From Gordonia oryzae (GTDB lineage: Bacteria; Actinomycetota; Actinomycetes; Mycobacteriales; Mycobacteriaceae), in the NCBI RefSeq assembly GCF_003797185.1, contig NZ_RKMH01000003.1:186001-250000 (forward strand): 64,000 nucleotides of DNA, read 5' to 3'. Positions 12,208-21,359 of the stretch are shown here, piece by piece (position 1 is the stretch's first letter; every line of letters starts with the position of its first letter). Made by a program: the position numbers and the translations under genes. Below the pieces are notes generated by a model. That model had not been told where the DNA came from, did not search any database, and was given only the letters and a program-made list of their open reading frames with translations.

Positions 12208-13331
12208 GCGCGCGGCCTCCGCTGCCACCAGCGACGGCGCGGAGCCGGGGGGGCCGGACGCGCGCGCTCGACGAGGTCGGCGATCGCGTCGGTGACGCGG
12301 TCGGGTGCCTCCATCTGCACCATGTGCCCGGCGCCGTCGACCACCTCCATCCGCGAGTCGGTGCCGAGTTCGCCGTAGAGCTGCAGAGAATTGCGCAATG
12401 GCGTCATCCGGTCTTCGTCGCCGCATACGACCACCGAGGGCACCTGGGCGATAACCGGAACACCCATCCACTCGTCATGACGCTCCAGCGCGTTGAGGAA
12501 GTTGACCACGGTCACGATGGGCGTGTTCTGAATCATCTTCTCCACCGCCCGTCCGGCAGCCGGGCTGTGGAAATCCGGGCCGAAGCTGGCAGCGACGAGC
12601 ACCGGCTCGAGAAGTAGCCGGGTCAGGTCGCGGCCGGCCTCGATGACCCGCGGAGTGTTGCGGGCGGCGACCGCGAACCCGTCGAGCAGTGGATTACGCA
12701 GTCCCCGACCGAGTCCGGCCTCGGTCAGACCGCTGGCCGCGGTCGCCACGAGCGCCACTCCCGCGATCCGGCCGTCGGCGGCGAAGAGCTGCGGATACCG
12801 GCGCGCCAGCGCCATCAATGTCATCCCGCCCATCGAATGCCCGACCAGCACCACCCGACCCTTGGCAGCGGTTCTATCCAGGATGACGACGGCGTCGTCG
12901 GCGAGTTGCTGCATCGTGCACGTGTCCGCGGGGGCCTCGCCACTGCGACCATGACCGCGATTGTCGTAGAACACCATGCGAATTCGGCGATCAGCCCACA
13001 GCTGCGCCAGGGCATGGCGCTGGAAGTGCCAGCTCGCCAACCGCAGGCTGAACCCGTGCACGAAGATCACTGTCAATTCCGGGGTCTCGTCCGGCTCGAG
13101 GCCGCCGAGGTCGACGGTGCGTACCGCCAGTTCCACGCCGTCGGCCGCGGTCACCGTCGATGCCCGATCCTGGTACATCGTGGTGAAATCGACGCCGTGA
13201 TAGGGGTCCTGGCCCCGTCGAATCCGACGCCGAGTGGCGCTGCGTGCCGCTCCCGCGGCGGCCAGCCCGCCGAGGGTCGCCACCCCGGCGAGTCCGGCTG
13301 CCAGGCCGACACGCTCGGTGGAGTTCACCAC
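12204..13331 (-). CDS. alpha/beta hydrolase (between alr and tsaE)
   Basis: A 375-residue hydrolase of unknown substrate. An N-terminal hydrophobic stretch (VGLAAGLAGVATLGGLAAAGAA) could be a membrane anchor or signal. VIFVHGFSLRLASWHFQR gives the oxyanion region, VLVGHSMGGMTLMAL the nucleophile elbow (Ser), VVVCGDEDRMTPL the Asp and GAGHMVQMEAP the His, so the triad looks complete. It overlaps alr on one side and tsaE on the other. Homologues sit at the same place in related genomes, which suggests a conserved but unassigned role. Confidence 0.85.
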   Translation of the reverse strand: MVNSTERVGLAAGLAGVATLGGLAAAGAARSATRRRIRRGQDPYHGVDFTTMYQDRASTVTAADGVELAVRTVDLGGLEPDETPELTVIFVHGFSLRLASWHFQRHALAQLWADRRIRMVFYDNRGHGRSGEAPADTCTMQQLADDAVVILDRTAAKGRVVLVGHSMGGMTLMALARRYPQLFAADGRIAGVALVATAASGLTEAGLGRGLRNPLLDGFAVAARNTPRVIEAGRDLTRLLLEPVLVAASFGPDFHSPAAGRAVEKMIQNTPIVTVVNFLNALERHDEWMGVPVIAQVPSVVVCGDEDRMTPLRNSLQLYGELGTDSRMEVVDGAGHMVQMEAPDRVTDAIADLVERARPAPPAPRRRWWQRRPRA

Positions 13332-14497
13332 GTCGCCTCCTGCCGCCGGGAACAGACGTACTCGCGGCGCGCTCGCCCGCCGATCCGCGTGAGGATCTCA
13401 TAGTCGATGGTGCCGATCGTCTCGGCCCACTCCGCCGCGGTGGGTCCGCCGCCGACGCCGGTGCCGAACAACTCGGCGGTATCACCCTCGCGCACACCGC
13501 CACCGTCGGGGCCGAGGTCGATCACGAACTGATCCATGCACACCCGGCCCACCTGACCGAAGACACGATCGCCGATTCGGACCCGCAACCGTCCCGACGC
13601 GAGTCGTGGCACTCCATCGGCGTATCCGGCCGGGATCACCGCGATCGTGGTGTCGCGCTCGGTGGTCCAGACGTGACTATAGGAAACCCCCTGTCCAGCA
13701 GGGATTCTCTTCACCAACGCCACCTCGGCGCGCAAGCTCATCGCCGGGATCAATCCGAATTCACGTCCCAGTATCGGCAACCCACCGTAGAGGGCGATTC
13801 CGGGCCGCACCAGATCACGCGCGAGGTCCGGACGAGTCAGTGCCGCTGGAGAGTTCGCGATGTGCATCACCTCCGGCGGCGCGCCGAGACGAACCAGGTC
13901 GGCGCGCGCCTCGTCGAGGCGCTCGGCCTGCAGCGAGTTCAACGGGTGCTCGGGTTCGTCGCCTCGGGCGAGGTGGCACATCAGCGCTCGTACCCGGACG
14001 GCGTCCTCGGCGACGGCCTTCGCGAGATCGTCGGCGAAATCCGCCCATTCCTCCGGCGCTACCCCGCTGCGCCCAAGACCCGTGTCGAGTTTGACGGTGA
14101 CCGTGGCCGCGGTGCCCCGATCTCGGGCCGCCTCCAGGACGGCCGCTAGTTGACGACGGGACGAGAGTGCGAGGTCGAGGTCGGTGTCGATGGCGGCGGA
14201 GAAGTCCGCGCTGTTGGTGTGCAGCCAGCACGTGATGTGTTCGGTGATCCCCGCGGCACGAAGCGCGAGTCCCTCGCCGATCACCGCCACGCCCAGTTCG
14301 GCCGCGCCGGCGTCCAGTGCCGCACGTGCCACCCGTACCGCACCGTGCCCATATCCGTCGGCCTTGACCACAGCGATCACGCCCGCACGTGCTGCCTCGC
14401 GCACCACACCCACGTTGTGGGCGATGGCATCGAGGTCGACGACGGCGGCCAGGGCCGAGCCGTGATGCCCGGAGCCGGGCGGCGGTGAGTTGATCAT
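13325..14497 (-). CDS. alr: alanine racemase
   Basis: A PLP enzyme of 390 residues making D-alanine for peptidoglycan. The Schiff-base lysine is K45 in AVVKADGYGHG. LDTGLGRSGVAPEEW, HIANSPAAL, VRPGIALYGGLP, GVSYSHVWTT and GRVCMDQFVIDLG (carrying the usual second active-site neighbourhood) follow. ATG at 14497 is chosen because the upstream open frame has no family similarity. It heads the leftward overlapping chain alr-hydrolase-tsaE-tsaB-rimI-tsaD. Confidence 0.95.
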   Translation of the reverse strand: MINSPPPGSGHHGSALAAVVDLDAIAHNVGVVREAARAGVIAVVKADGYGHGAVRVARAALDAGAAELGVAVIGEGLALRAAGITEHITCWLHTNSADFSAAIDTDLDLALSSRRQLAAVLEAARDRGTAATVTVKLDTGLGRSGVAPEEWADFADDLAKAVAEDAVRVRALMCHLARGDEPEHPLNSLQAERLDEARADLVRLGAPPEVMHIANSPAALTRPDLARDLVRPGIALYGGLPILGREFGLIPAMSLRAEVALVKRIPAGQGVSYSHVWTTERDTTIAVIPAGYADGVPRLASGRLRVRIGDRVFGQVGRVCMDQFVIDLGPDGGGVREGDTAELFGTGVGGGPTAAEWAETIGTIDYEILTRIGGRARREYVCSRRQEATW

Positions 14498-15217
14498 CGC
14501 CGCCCATTGTCCCAGATTTGTGTCGGCCGCCGAGGTCCGGTGTGCCGGCGTAGCCCCCACCGGGCGCGCACATGGCGCACCGTGGATCGCAGCGCAGCCC
14601 CGTGTCCACAGTCGGCGATCTGTCGGCATCCGCGGAGATTCGCTCATGCCATCGGCCCCTCTGGGCACTTGACTGGGGAAAATCCCGTCGTTCGCAATTC
14701 CGTGCGCTTGCACGTCTGCCGATTCGACGCCGTGCACACAGCCGTGGCACCGGCCACGTCAGCGGTCGGGAATCCGGCCCGTCACAGTCCGGGCCAACCG
14801 CCCGCGAGAGGGTGCCGCGCGGCGCAGGAATCGCCTGTGACGCGGCGGGGTCGGCTACCTCGTCGGTGACACGTCCTGTTCATGATCGGCGACGTGGGTG
14901 GCGGCCTCCACGCCGAGATCCCCGGTCTCGGTGGCCGGTGGTGTCAGCCGGTCCTGGTCATGGTGGCCGTCCACGGGGTGCAGCCGACCCTCGGCGCGCG
15001 GACAGCAATGGTGCTGGTGGCCACAACCTTCATCTCGCGGCCCCCGGCGACACCGGATGGAACGGCCCGCCTCGACCCGACCGGGCCGATGACCACCGAC
15101 CGAATTCGTCGGCGCGGCGATCGCGAATGGTGTGGTCACTCTGCCCGTGCCGATACCGGGGTGGGCGGCTGCCAACACTGCTGCGAACCGCACGACCGAC
15201 GATCGGCGCCCTCTCGG
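14498..15217. other. 720-nt region without a recognised gene (alr to nnr)
   Basis: Both flanking genes read leftward. A minus-strand frame (14855-15193, 112 codons) has an uneven composition, with a C/H-rich stretch CGHQHHCC. It matches no family I know and has no clear ribosome-binding site. In M. tuberculosis this interval between alr and the nnr homologue holds several genes, so this may be a deletion scar or decayed sequence. Confidence 0.4.
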
Positions 15218-16669
15218 TCACAAGCCTTTCGGTCGAGAGCCGGCGAGCAACTCTCGGATCGCCGGTCGGAGTGCGCCGAGGAGTGCCGACGCGCCGATGG
15301 GGGCACCACGCGCCGCCAGCGCGGCGGCGTGGGCGTGGACCCGGGCGGCGGCGGCACCGGCCCAGATCGGCGGGAGCCCGGCCGCGAGCAGTGCTCCGGC
15401 GATCCCCGAGAGCACGTCTCCCGCGCCGGCGGTGGCCGCCCACGACGATCCGGCGTCGTTGCCGTGGACAACGCCGTCGGAGTCGGCGACGAGAGTGATA
15501 CGTCCCTTGAGGAGTACGGTCACCCCCCACCGCCGGGCCAGCGACGAGACCACGGTTAGCCGGTCCGGGCCGACCGGTTCGCCGGTGAGACGGGCGAATT
15601 CGCCGGCGTGCGGGGTGAGCAGTGTCGGCGCATCACGGCCGACGACGAGATCGTTGTGGTCGGCGACGAGGGTGAGCGCGTCGGCGTCGACGAGCACGGG
15701 CAGCTCGGTTTCCAGCACGGTGCGCAGTGCCTCGAGTGCGGCGGCGTCGGTGCCCACGCCGGGCCCGATCACCCAGGCCTGTACCCGGCCCGCATCGGAG
15801 AGATCCGGCACCGCAACCACTTCCGGGAAATGCCCGACGACCTCGGCGAACGCGGCACCGACGTAGCGGGTCATGCCCGACGTGGCGGCGACGGCGGCGC
15901 CCGAGGCGAGGATGGCCGCGCCGGGATAGCGGCGCGAGCCGGCGATCACGCCGACGACACCCTGGGTGTATTTGTCGTCGTGGACGCCCGGAATCGGCCA
16001 CGCCTCAGCAATTTCGTTGTCCGACAACGAGAACAGTAAGGGTCCGCCCTGCCGGCCAATCGTTCGCGACAGCCCGATGTCCACCACATGGATGCGCCCG
16101 CACTGCGGTCCGGCGAGCAGGTGCGCGTTGCGCAGCACGCCGAAGGTGACCGTGACATCAGCGCGCACCGCGGGGTGATGGACCTCGCCGGTGTCGGCGT
16201 CCACGCCGGAGGGCAGGTCGACCGCGACGACGGTCACGCCCGGGCCGAGCGCCGCGAACACCTCGGCAGCGTTGTCGCGCAACGGTCCCCGCCCACCGAT
16301 GCCCACCACACCGTCGATGACGACGTCAAGATCGGTGGGCAGTGCCGCAACGATACGCCCACCGCGACGCCGTAGCGCGGCCAACCCGGCCGGATGCGCC
16401 CTGCCGGGGGCAAGGAGCACGGCGGTCACGTCGACACCACGGCGGGCAAGCTCCGCCCCGGCGAACAAGGCGTCGCCACCGTTATCTCCGGCACCCACCA
16501 CCAGGCCCGCCCGGCGTCCGTAACATCCACCCGTACGGGCGAATTCACTGATAACCACCTGCGCGACTCCATGCGCGGCGCGGCGCATCAAGGTGCCGTC
16601 GGTCAGCAGGTGCCCGGTGGCGCGCTCGGCGGCCCGGACCTCCTCGGCGGTGAAGTGACTGACCGCCAT
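15218..16669 (-). CDS. nnr: bifunctional NAD(P)H-hydrate epimerase / ADP-dependent dehydratase
   Basis: Repairs damaged NAD(P)H hydrates. 483 residues with two domains. The N-terminal YjeF epimerase carries VVGAGDNGGDALFAG and VDLPSGVDADTG; the C-terminal ribokinase-like dehydratase (about 225-475) carries VIGPGVGTD, LVDADAL, LLTPHAGEFARLTG, VLLKGRITLV and TAGAGDVLSGIAGALLA. ATG at 16669 lies 15 nt past the glmS stop, so it is probably the last gene of the glm operon. Confidence 0.94.
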   Translation of the reverse strand: MAVSHFTAEEVRAAERATGHLLTDGTLMRRAAHGVAQVVISEFARTGGCYGRRAGLVVGAGDNGGDALFAGAELARRGVDVTAVLLAPGRAHPAGLAALRRRGGRIVAALPTDLDVVIDGVVGIGGRGPLRDNAAEVFAALGPGVTVVAVDLPSGVDADTGEVHHPAVRADVTVTFGVLRNAHLLAGPQCGRIHVVDIGLSRTIGRQGGPLLFSLSDNEIAEAWPIPGVHDDKYTQGVVGVIAGSRRYPGAAILASGAAVAATSGMTRYVGAAFAEVVGHFPEVVAVPDLSDAGRVQAWVIGPGVGTDAAALEALRTVLETELPVLVDADALTLVADHNDLVVGRDAPTLLTPHAGEFARLTGEPVGPDRLTVVSSLARRWGVTVLLKGRITLVADSDGVVHGNDAGSSWAATAGAGDVLSGIAGALLAAGLPPIWAGAAAARVHAHAAALAARGAPIGASALLGALRPAIRELLAGSRPKGL

Positions 16670-16684
16670 CGGCGCGTCCCGGAC

Positions 16685-18547
16685 CTACTCGACCGTGACC
16701 GACTTGGCCAGGTTGCGAGGCTTGTCGACGTCGTAGCCACGGGCCTGCGCGACACTGGCGGCAAACACCTGCAACGGCACCGTCGACACCAGCGGCTGCA
16801 ACAGCGTCGGCGTCTTGGGGATCGGGATGAAGTGATCAGCAACGGATTTCGCCGATGCGTCGTCGTCCTCGGCGATCACGATGGTGACTGCCCCGCGTGC
16901 CTGGATCTCCCGGATGTTGGAAACCATCTTCGAATGCAACACCGCACGACCGTCCGGTGAGGGCATCACGACGATCACCGGCACGCCGTCCTCGATGAGC
17001 GCGATCGGTCCGTGTTTCAGCTCGCCGGCTGCAAATCCCTCCGCGTGCATGTACGCGAGCTCCTTGAGTTTCAGCGCGCCTTCCAGCGCCACCGGAAACC
17101 CGACGTGACGGCCGATGAACAGCACGGTGTTGTGATGGGCCAGCGAGTGAGCGAGCTCGCGCACCGGTTCCATCGTGCCCAGGACGTCGCGGACCGCCTC
17201 GATCATGTGCTCCATCGCTGCGAACTCGCGGGCGACCTCGTCGGCGTACTTCGTCCCGCGAGCCTGTGCCAGAGCCAGACCGACCATGTAGGCCGCCGCG
17301 ATCTGGGCGAGAAAACACTTGGTGGAGGCCACCCCGATCTCGGGTCCGGCGTGGGTGTAGAGCACGGCGTCGGATTCGCGCGGGATCTGCGCGCCGTTGG
17401 TGTTGCAAATCGCCAACACCCGCGCCTTCTGGTCCTTGGCGTGCCGGACGGCCTCGAGGGTATCGGCGGTCTCTCCGGACTGCGAGATCGCCACGACCAG
17501 CGTCGAGCGATCCAGAACCGGGTCCCGATAACGGAACTCGCTCGCCAGCTCGACCTCGACGGGCAGGCGCGTCCAGTGCTCGATCGCGTACTTGGCGAGC
17601 ATTCCGGCGTGATAGGCCGTACCGCAGGCCACGACGAAAACCTTGTCGACGTCGCGCAGGTCCTGATCGGTGAGGCGTTGCTCGTCGAGGACTATGCGAC
17701 CCTCCTCGAGATGGCCGAGGAGGGTATCGGCCAGCGCGGCGGGCTGCTCGGCGATCTCCTTGAGCATGAAGAAGTCGTAGCCGCCCTTCTCGGCGGCAGC
17801 GAGGTCCCAGTCGATGTGGAACGGTTTACCCGCCCGCGGATTCTGGTCAAAGTCGGTGATGGCGTAGCTGTCGGCGGTGATCACCACGACCTCGTCCTGG
17901 CCGAGCTCGACCGCTTCGCGGGTGTGCTCGATGAACGCCGTCACATCGGACGCGACGAACATCTCCCCGATACCCACACCCACCACGAGCGGGGTCGAGC
18001 GGCGTGCCGCCACGATCGTGCCCGGATGATCGGAATGGGTGAACACCAGCGTGAACGCACCTTCGAGACGACACAATGCGCGGTAGGCACTCGCCACGAA
18101 GTCACCTGCGTCGGGGCCATGCACATACTCGCGTTCGACGAGATGGACCGCGGTCTCGGTGTCGGTGTCGGAGGCAAACTCGATACCGTCGGCCTCGAGC
18201 TCGTCACGCAGCGGCGCGTAGTTCTCGATGATGCCGTTGTGCACCACGGCCAGCTTGCCGTCGGTGCTCGCGTGCGGGTGGGCGTTGCGGTCGGTCGGCT
18301 GACCATGAGTGGCCCACCTGGTGTGGCCCATCCCGGTGGTGCCCGTCAGCTTCTCCCGCCCGACGCCGGCGATTACCTTGTCCAGGTTCTCCAGACGCCC
18401 GGCCTTCTTTTCGATCGAGGTGTGCCCGTGGCCATCGAGAATGGCCACACCCGCCGAGTCGTAGCCGCGATACTCCATCCGCCGCAGCGCTTCGACCACG
18501 ATGTCAAGGGCGTCACGCCCTCCCACATATCCGACGATTCCACACAT
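16685..18547 (-). CDS. glmS: glutamine-fructose-6-phosphate aminotransferase
   Basis: Makes glucosamine-6-phosphate from fructose-6-P and glutamine, the entry to UDP-GlcNAc. 620 residues starting MCGIVGYVGGRDAL, with Cys2 as the glutaminase nucleophile exposed after Met removal. The N-terminal domain includes MGHTRWATHGQPTDRNAHPH. Two SIS domains follow (FVVACGTAYHAGMLAKY, ISQSGETADTLEAVRHAK, then FIGRHVGFPVALEGALKLKE). It ends DKPRNLAKSVTVE, the conserved tail. It belongs with glmM a few genes upstream. Confidence 0.97.
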   Translation of the reverse strand: MCGIVGYVGGRDALDIVVEALRRMEYRGYDSAGVAILDGHGHTSIEKKAGRLENLDKVIAGVGREKLTGTTGMGHTRWATHGQPTDRNAHPHASTDGKLAVVHNGIIENYAPLRDELEADGIEFASDTDTETAVHLVEREYVHGPDAGDFVASAYRALCRLEGAFTLVFTHSDHPGTIVAARRSTPLVVGVGIGEMFVASDVTAFIEHTREAVELGQDEVVVITADSYAITDFDQNPRAGKPFHIDWDLAAAEKGGYDFFMLKEIAEQPAALADTLLGHLEEGRIVLDEQRLTDQDLRDVDKVFVVACGTAYHAGMLAKYAIEHWTRLPVEVELASEFRYRDPVLDRSTLVVAISQSGETADTLEAVRHAKDQKARVLAICNTNGAQIPRESDAVLYTHAGPEIGVASTKCFLAQIAAAYMVGLALAQARGTKYADEVAREFAAMEHMIEAVRDVLGTMEPVRELAHSLAHHNTVLFIGRHVGFPVALEGALKLKELAYMHAEGFAAGELKHGPIALIEDGVPVIVVMPSPDGRAVLHSKMVSNIREIQARGAVTIVIAEDDDASAKSVADHFIPIPKTPTLLQPLVSTVPLQVFAASVAQARGYDVDKPRNLAKSVTVE

Positions 18548-18553
18548 AGAAGG

Positions 18554-19495
18554 TCAGGGTACCGGGATTCTGCGGGCGATCCGGCCACGCTGTTCGCGGG
18601 GCTTGGCGCCGAGCAGACGAGAGATGTGATCCAACTCGTGTTCGGGCTCGTCGGTGTGGTCGATGACCACACTCTTGCCGATGACGGCCTGCGGGTCACC
18701 GAACCCGGCATAGTCGGTGTCGCCGGCAACCGTGTGCAGGAGGAATCCCGTCATCAGTGCGCGGACCTGCCGATGTGTGGTCTTGTCGGCCCCGTTTGCA
18801 CCGAGGATCGTCTTCCAGGTGCGGCGTTCGAGAAGCCCGCGGCTGGTTGCGGCGGGCAGAGTGCGCAACACCACATCACCGCCGTATGCGCGCGCCAGCG
18901 GACGGGCATTGGCGTCGAAGGTGTCGAGTTCGGTTCCGGCCGCCAGGATCAGCCCGGGCGCAGTGACACGTGGCGCGGCGGCCGGCAGGACTGCGGTCGT
19001 CGGGGCCGGGAAGATCGCCACCACACCCGACGTCGGCACCGGTCCCTGACCCAGCAACAGCTCGTCGGAGGCGGCGAGCACCGCGGCCGCGGCGCCGAAG
19101 CCGTGTCCGGCGAACCCGACCTTCGCTGGGTCGACGGTGATCCCGCCGTCGCCGAGGGGCGCATTGCAGACCACACCGAGTGCCGAACGCATCTCGGCGG
19201 CGAGTCCCACATCCGAGGGCATGAGTCCGCGCTGCCCCTGCGGGAGTGCGACGACGAAGCCCCACGAGGCCAGATGGTAGGCCAGATCCCGGTATCGGTT
19301 GCCGCCCGACAGCCAGGTGTGGCCGAACGCGATGGCCGGTAACCGGGTGCCCTCGGCGGGCGTGAACACTCGCCCCTCGATTCCGACGATGCCCAGATTG
19401 CCCGCGAGCACGCGGTGCGGACCGCGCCTCGTCAGCGCCGTGAACTGCTTGGCAGGTGGCTTGGACGGCTTGCTGGATCGCTTCTTGCCGGACAC
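18554..19495 (-). CDS. dienelactone-hydrolase-like protein lacking the catalytic serine
   Basis: An alpha/beta-hydrolase fold protein of 313 residues (LPAIAFGHTWLSGGNRYRDLAYHLASWGFVVALP). The expected nucleophile elbow reads VGFAGHGFGAAAAV, so G-x-S-x-G has become G-H-G-F-G with Gly where Ser or Cys should be. Hydrolysis by the usual mechanism is therefore unlikely. The Lys/Pro-rich N-terminus (GKKRSSKPSKPPAK) is atypical. GTG at 19495 is preferred. It lies 6 nt from glmS and 10 nt from the 86-residue gene, so it is part of the operon. A similar gene lies near glmS in M. tuberculosis (Rv3438, from memory). Confidence 0.72.
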   Translation of the reverse strand: MSGKKRSSKPSKPPAKQFTALTRRGPHRVLAGNLGIVGIEGRVFTPAEGTRLPAIAFGHTWLSGGNRYRDLAYHLASWGFVVALPQGQRGLMPSDVGLAAEMRSALGVVCNAPLGDGGITVDPAKVGFAGHGFGAAAAVLAASDELLLGQGPVPTSGVVAIFPAPTTAVLPAAAPRVTAPGLILAAGTELDTFDANARPLARAYGGDVVLRTLPAATSRGLLERRTWKTILGANGADKTTHRQVRALMTGFLLHTVAGDTDYAGFGDPQAVIGKSVVIDHTDEPEHELDHISRLLGAKPREQRGRIARRIPVP

Positions 19496-19505
19496 GGGAA
19501 ACAGC

Positions 19506-19766
19506 CTATTCGGTTGCGCCCGCGCCGTGGGGACTGGCCTCGGCGATGTCGGCGGGCAGCATGATCCGTGGCGTGGCGTTGTCGGCGGCATCTGCAGCGG
19601 TCTGCAGGTCGGTGCGCAGTTGCGACACCTCGGTGCGGTGCGCGAGTTGGTGGTCGTCGAGTCGGGCCACCAGCGCCTGCTGGGTCTCGCTGAACTCGCG
19701 GGAGGCGGCGGTCAGGCGCCCGATGGTCGATCGGGTGAGGTGTTCGATCTGCTCGGCCGCGTTCAC
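19506..19766 (-). CDS. small coiled-coil hypothetical protein (86 aa)
   Basis: Not recognised. Residues 1-65 are charged heptad-like helix (AAEQIEHLTRSTIGRLTAAS, then FSETQQALVARLDDHQLAHR), followed by a short disordered tail. There are no Trp, Cys or Tyr, no signal peptide and no membrane segment. The GTG start overlaps the stop of the preceding Ala/Pro-rich gene (GTGA), which argues that it is real and co-translated. A partner of that protein is plausible (inference). Confidence 0.6.
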   Translation of the reverse strand: MNAAEQIEHLTRSTIGRLTAASREFSETQQALVARLDDHQLAHRTEVSQLRTDLQTAADAADNATPRIMLPADIAEASPHGAGATE

Positions 19767-20824
19767 TGATCACCTGCCAGGGCCAGATCGGACGCCGGGG
19801 CCCGCCGGCCCCCCGGATTCGGGGCAGGTGTCGGGGCAGCTGGGGGTGACGGGGCAGCTGGGGGTGACGAGGCGGCTTGCGATGACGGGTCGGTTTGCGG
19901 CGACGGGGCCGAGTCCGGTGACGGCGCCGGCTGGGTACTCGGCCCGGTCCGACCTGTATCGGCCTCCTCGGCGGTGAGCGTGAACGGTACGTCGGGGCCG
20001 TCCGGGGCCGGACTCGACTTCGGTTCGAGGGCGGGCGATCCATCGGTCACCGAGACGTGCGCGGAGTGTCCGGCGGGCACGGGTCGCGCGGCGTCGGGCG
20101 TCGGCGCCTTGTCCTCGACGGGGACATCGCGCCTCTCGGCGGGTGGACCGCCGTCGCCGTCCGGTACTCGCACCCGCGCCGGTGCCTCGGTGCGCTGCGT
20201 CAGGTCCCACTCGTCGGCGGATCGGGCAAGGATCGACAGAATCGCCCGCACACCGCTCTGGGTGGCTTGTGCGGTCGTGGTCAGCAGCGCGATCCGGGAG
20301 GCGATGTCGGCGGCGACCACGGCGGGCGGGACGCGACCGGTCAGCACCGCCACGGGGAGCTCGGACAACGGCACGCCTGCGACCAGCGGCGACGACAGCC
20401 GAGCCACCGTGCGATACCAGGTACGCAAGATCTGATCGATGCCCGCTGCCGCGGCACTCGTCGCCTCTGCCACCGAGCGCACCACCGTCAGATCGGCCTC
20501 GGCGCGGCGTTGGTGTTCGATCACCAGATCGACGGCAACGGCTCCGGCACCCGACGACCAGCCATGGTCGAGACGTACCTGCTGCTCGGGCAGCCGGTGC
20601 ATCTGGTCGGCGACCACCCGGTGCACGGCAGCCAGCCGGCGTGCGTCGGCGGCCAATCCGGGGATGTCGAGCCGTCCGGTCCGCGCCAGCACTGCCCGGA
20701 GTTCGTCGTCGGGGGGAACGGCCAACCCGACGACGCGACCGGCACCGAGCACCGAGATCAGGTCCTCGACACCCGCGATCGCCCGATCACGAAGTGCCAC
20801 AAGTGTTTCCGACGGATCAGCCAT
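19763..20824 (-). CDS. Ala/Pro-rich protein of the glm cluster (Rv3439c-like)
   Basis: A 353-residue protein of unknown function. Residues 1-215 are predicted helical (DPSETLVALRDRAIAGVEDL ... RPPAVV-type helices ending in VRAILSILARSADEWDL). From about 225 it is a Pro/Ala/Ser-rich low-complexity region with repeated SPP/APSPP units. Its place and composition match the alanine- and proline-rich Rv3439c between glmS and glmM in M. tuberculosis. No signal peptide and no YxxxD/E export motif were found. ATG at 20824 overlaps the upstream small gene by 8 nt. Confidence 0.65.
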   Translation of the reverse strand: MADPSETLVALRDRAIAGVEDLISVLGAGRVVGLAVPPDDELRAVLARTGRLDIPGLAADARRLAAVHRVVADQMHRLPEQQVRLDHGWSSGAGAVAVDLVIEHQRRAEADLTVVRSVAEATSAAAAGIDQILRTWYRTVARLSSPLVAGVPLSELPVAVLTGRVPPAVVAADIASRIALLTTTAQATQSGVRAILSILARSADEWDLTQRTEAPARVRVPDGDGGPPAERRDVPVEDKAPTPDAARPVPAGHSAHVSVTDGSPALEPKSSPAPDGPDVPFTLTAEEADTGRTGPSTQPAPSPDSAPSPQTDPSSQAASSPPAAPSPPAAPTPAPNPGGRRAPASDLALAGDQ

Positions 20825-21191
20825 CCGAATCAGCTCCCGCAGCCGCGGCGGACACACCTCGCGCCGCCTCGTCGTCGGCGGCATCGATCGCGGCGAGTCC
20901 GCGCGTCAGGAGCGCCGAGAGCGCCGTGGCCGACTCCGACTGATCACGCAGCCGTTCGGTCAGCACCCGGCTGATCTCGGTGAAGCGACCGGCGAGCTCG
21001 GCATGGTCCTCATCGTCGGCGGCCCAGGTCCCGAACCGATGCTCGTCGAGGTCGCCGGCGGCCACCGCGAGTACCTGCGAGGTCTTGCGATAGAAGTCGG
21101 CGACGGCGATCACCTCGTCGATGTCGACCGACACCCCGGCCCGCGACGTCACCCCGGTCGCCTCCTCGGCCGAGACACTCTCGTGCTCCAC
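20817..21191 (-). CDS. EspC/WXG100-like small helical protein (Rv3440c-like)
   Basis: A 124-residue protein with a start like EspC-type ESX proteins. VSVDIDEVIAVADFYRKTSQ leads into a helix, a turn at FGTWAADDEDHAELAGRF, then a second long helix LTERLRDQSESATALSALLTRGLAAID. This helix-turn-helix plan, and the nearby ESX-4 locus, suggest a type VII secretion link (inference). No C-terminal YxxxD/E motif is present. GTG at 21191 follows a strong GGGAGGGAG ribosome-binding site. It lies at the position of Rv3440c. Confidence 0.6.
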   Translation of the reverse strand: MEHESVSAEEATGVTSRAGVSVDIDEVIAVADFYRKTSQVLAVAAGDLDEHRFGTWAADDEDHAELAGRFTEISRVLTERLRDQSESATALSALLTRGLAAIDAADDEAARGVSAAAAGADSDG

Positions 21192-21359
21192 ACCGACTCC
21201 CTCCCCTGCCGATCACACTCGTATCGAGATCTCCACCGTGAGGTTGGACGCACGCGACGTCCCCATGGTTCCCCTCACGCCGATTTCACCCATCTCACCC
21301 AAGTCTCACGTATCGGGCGCCGACACGCGCGGCTTTTCGCCTCCGGACCGGTCGCACCG

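Noticed and set aside
14882..15559. 225-codon plus-strand frame between alr and nnr
   Set aside because: The right half is antisense to nnr and the left half has no domain, start signal or coding-like composition.
17012..19342. 776-codon plus-strand open frame
   Set aside because: Antisense to glmS and the hydrolase-like gene, both clearly coding on the minus strand.
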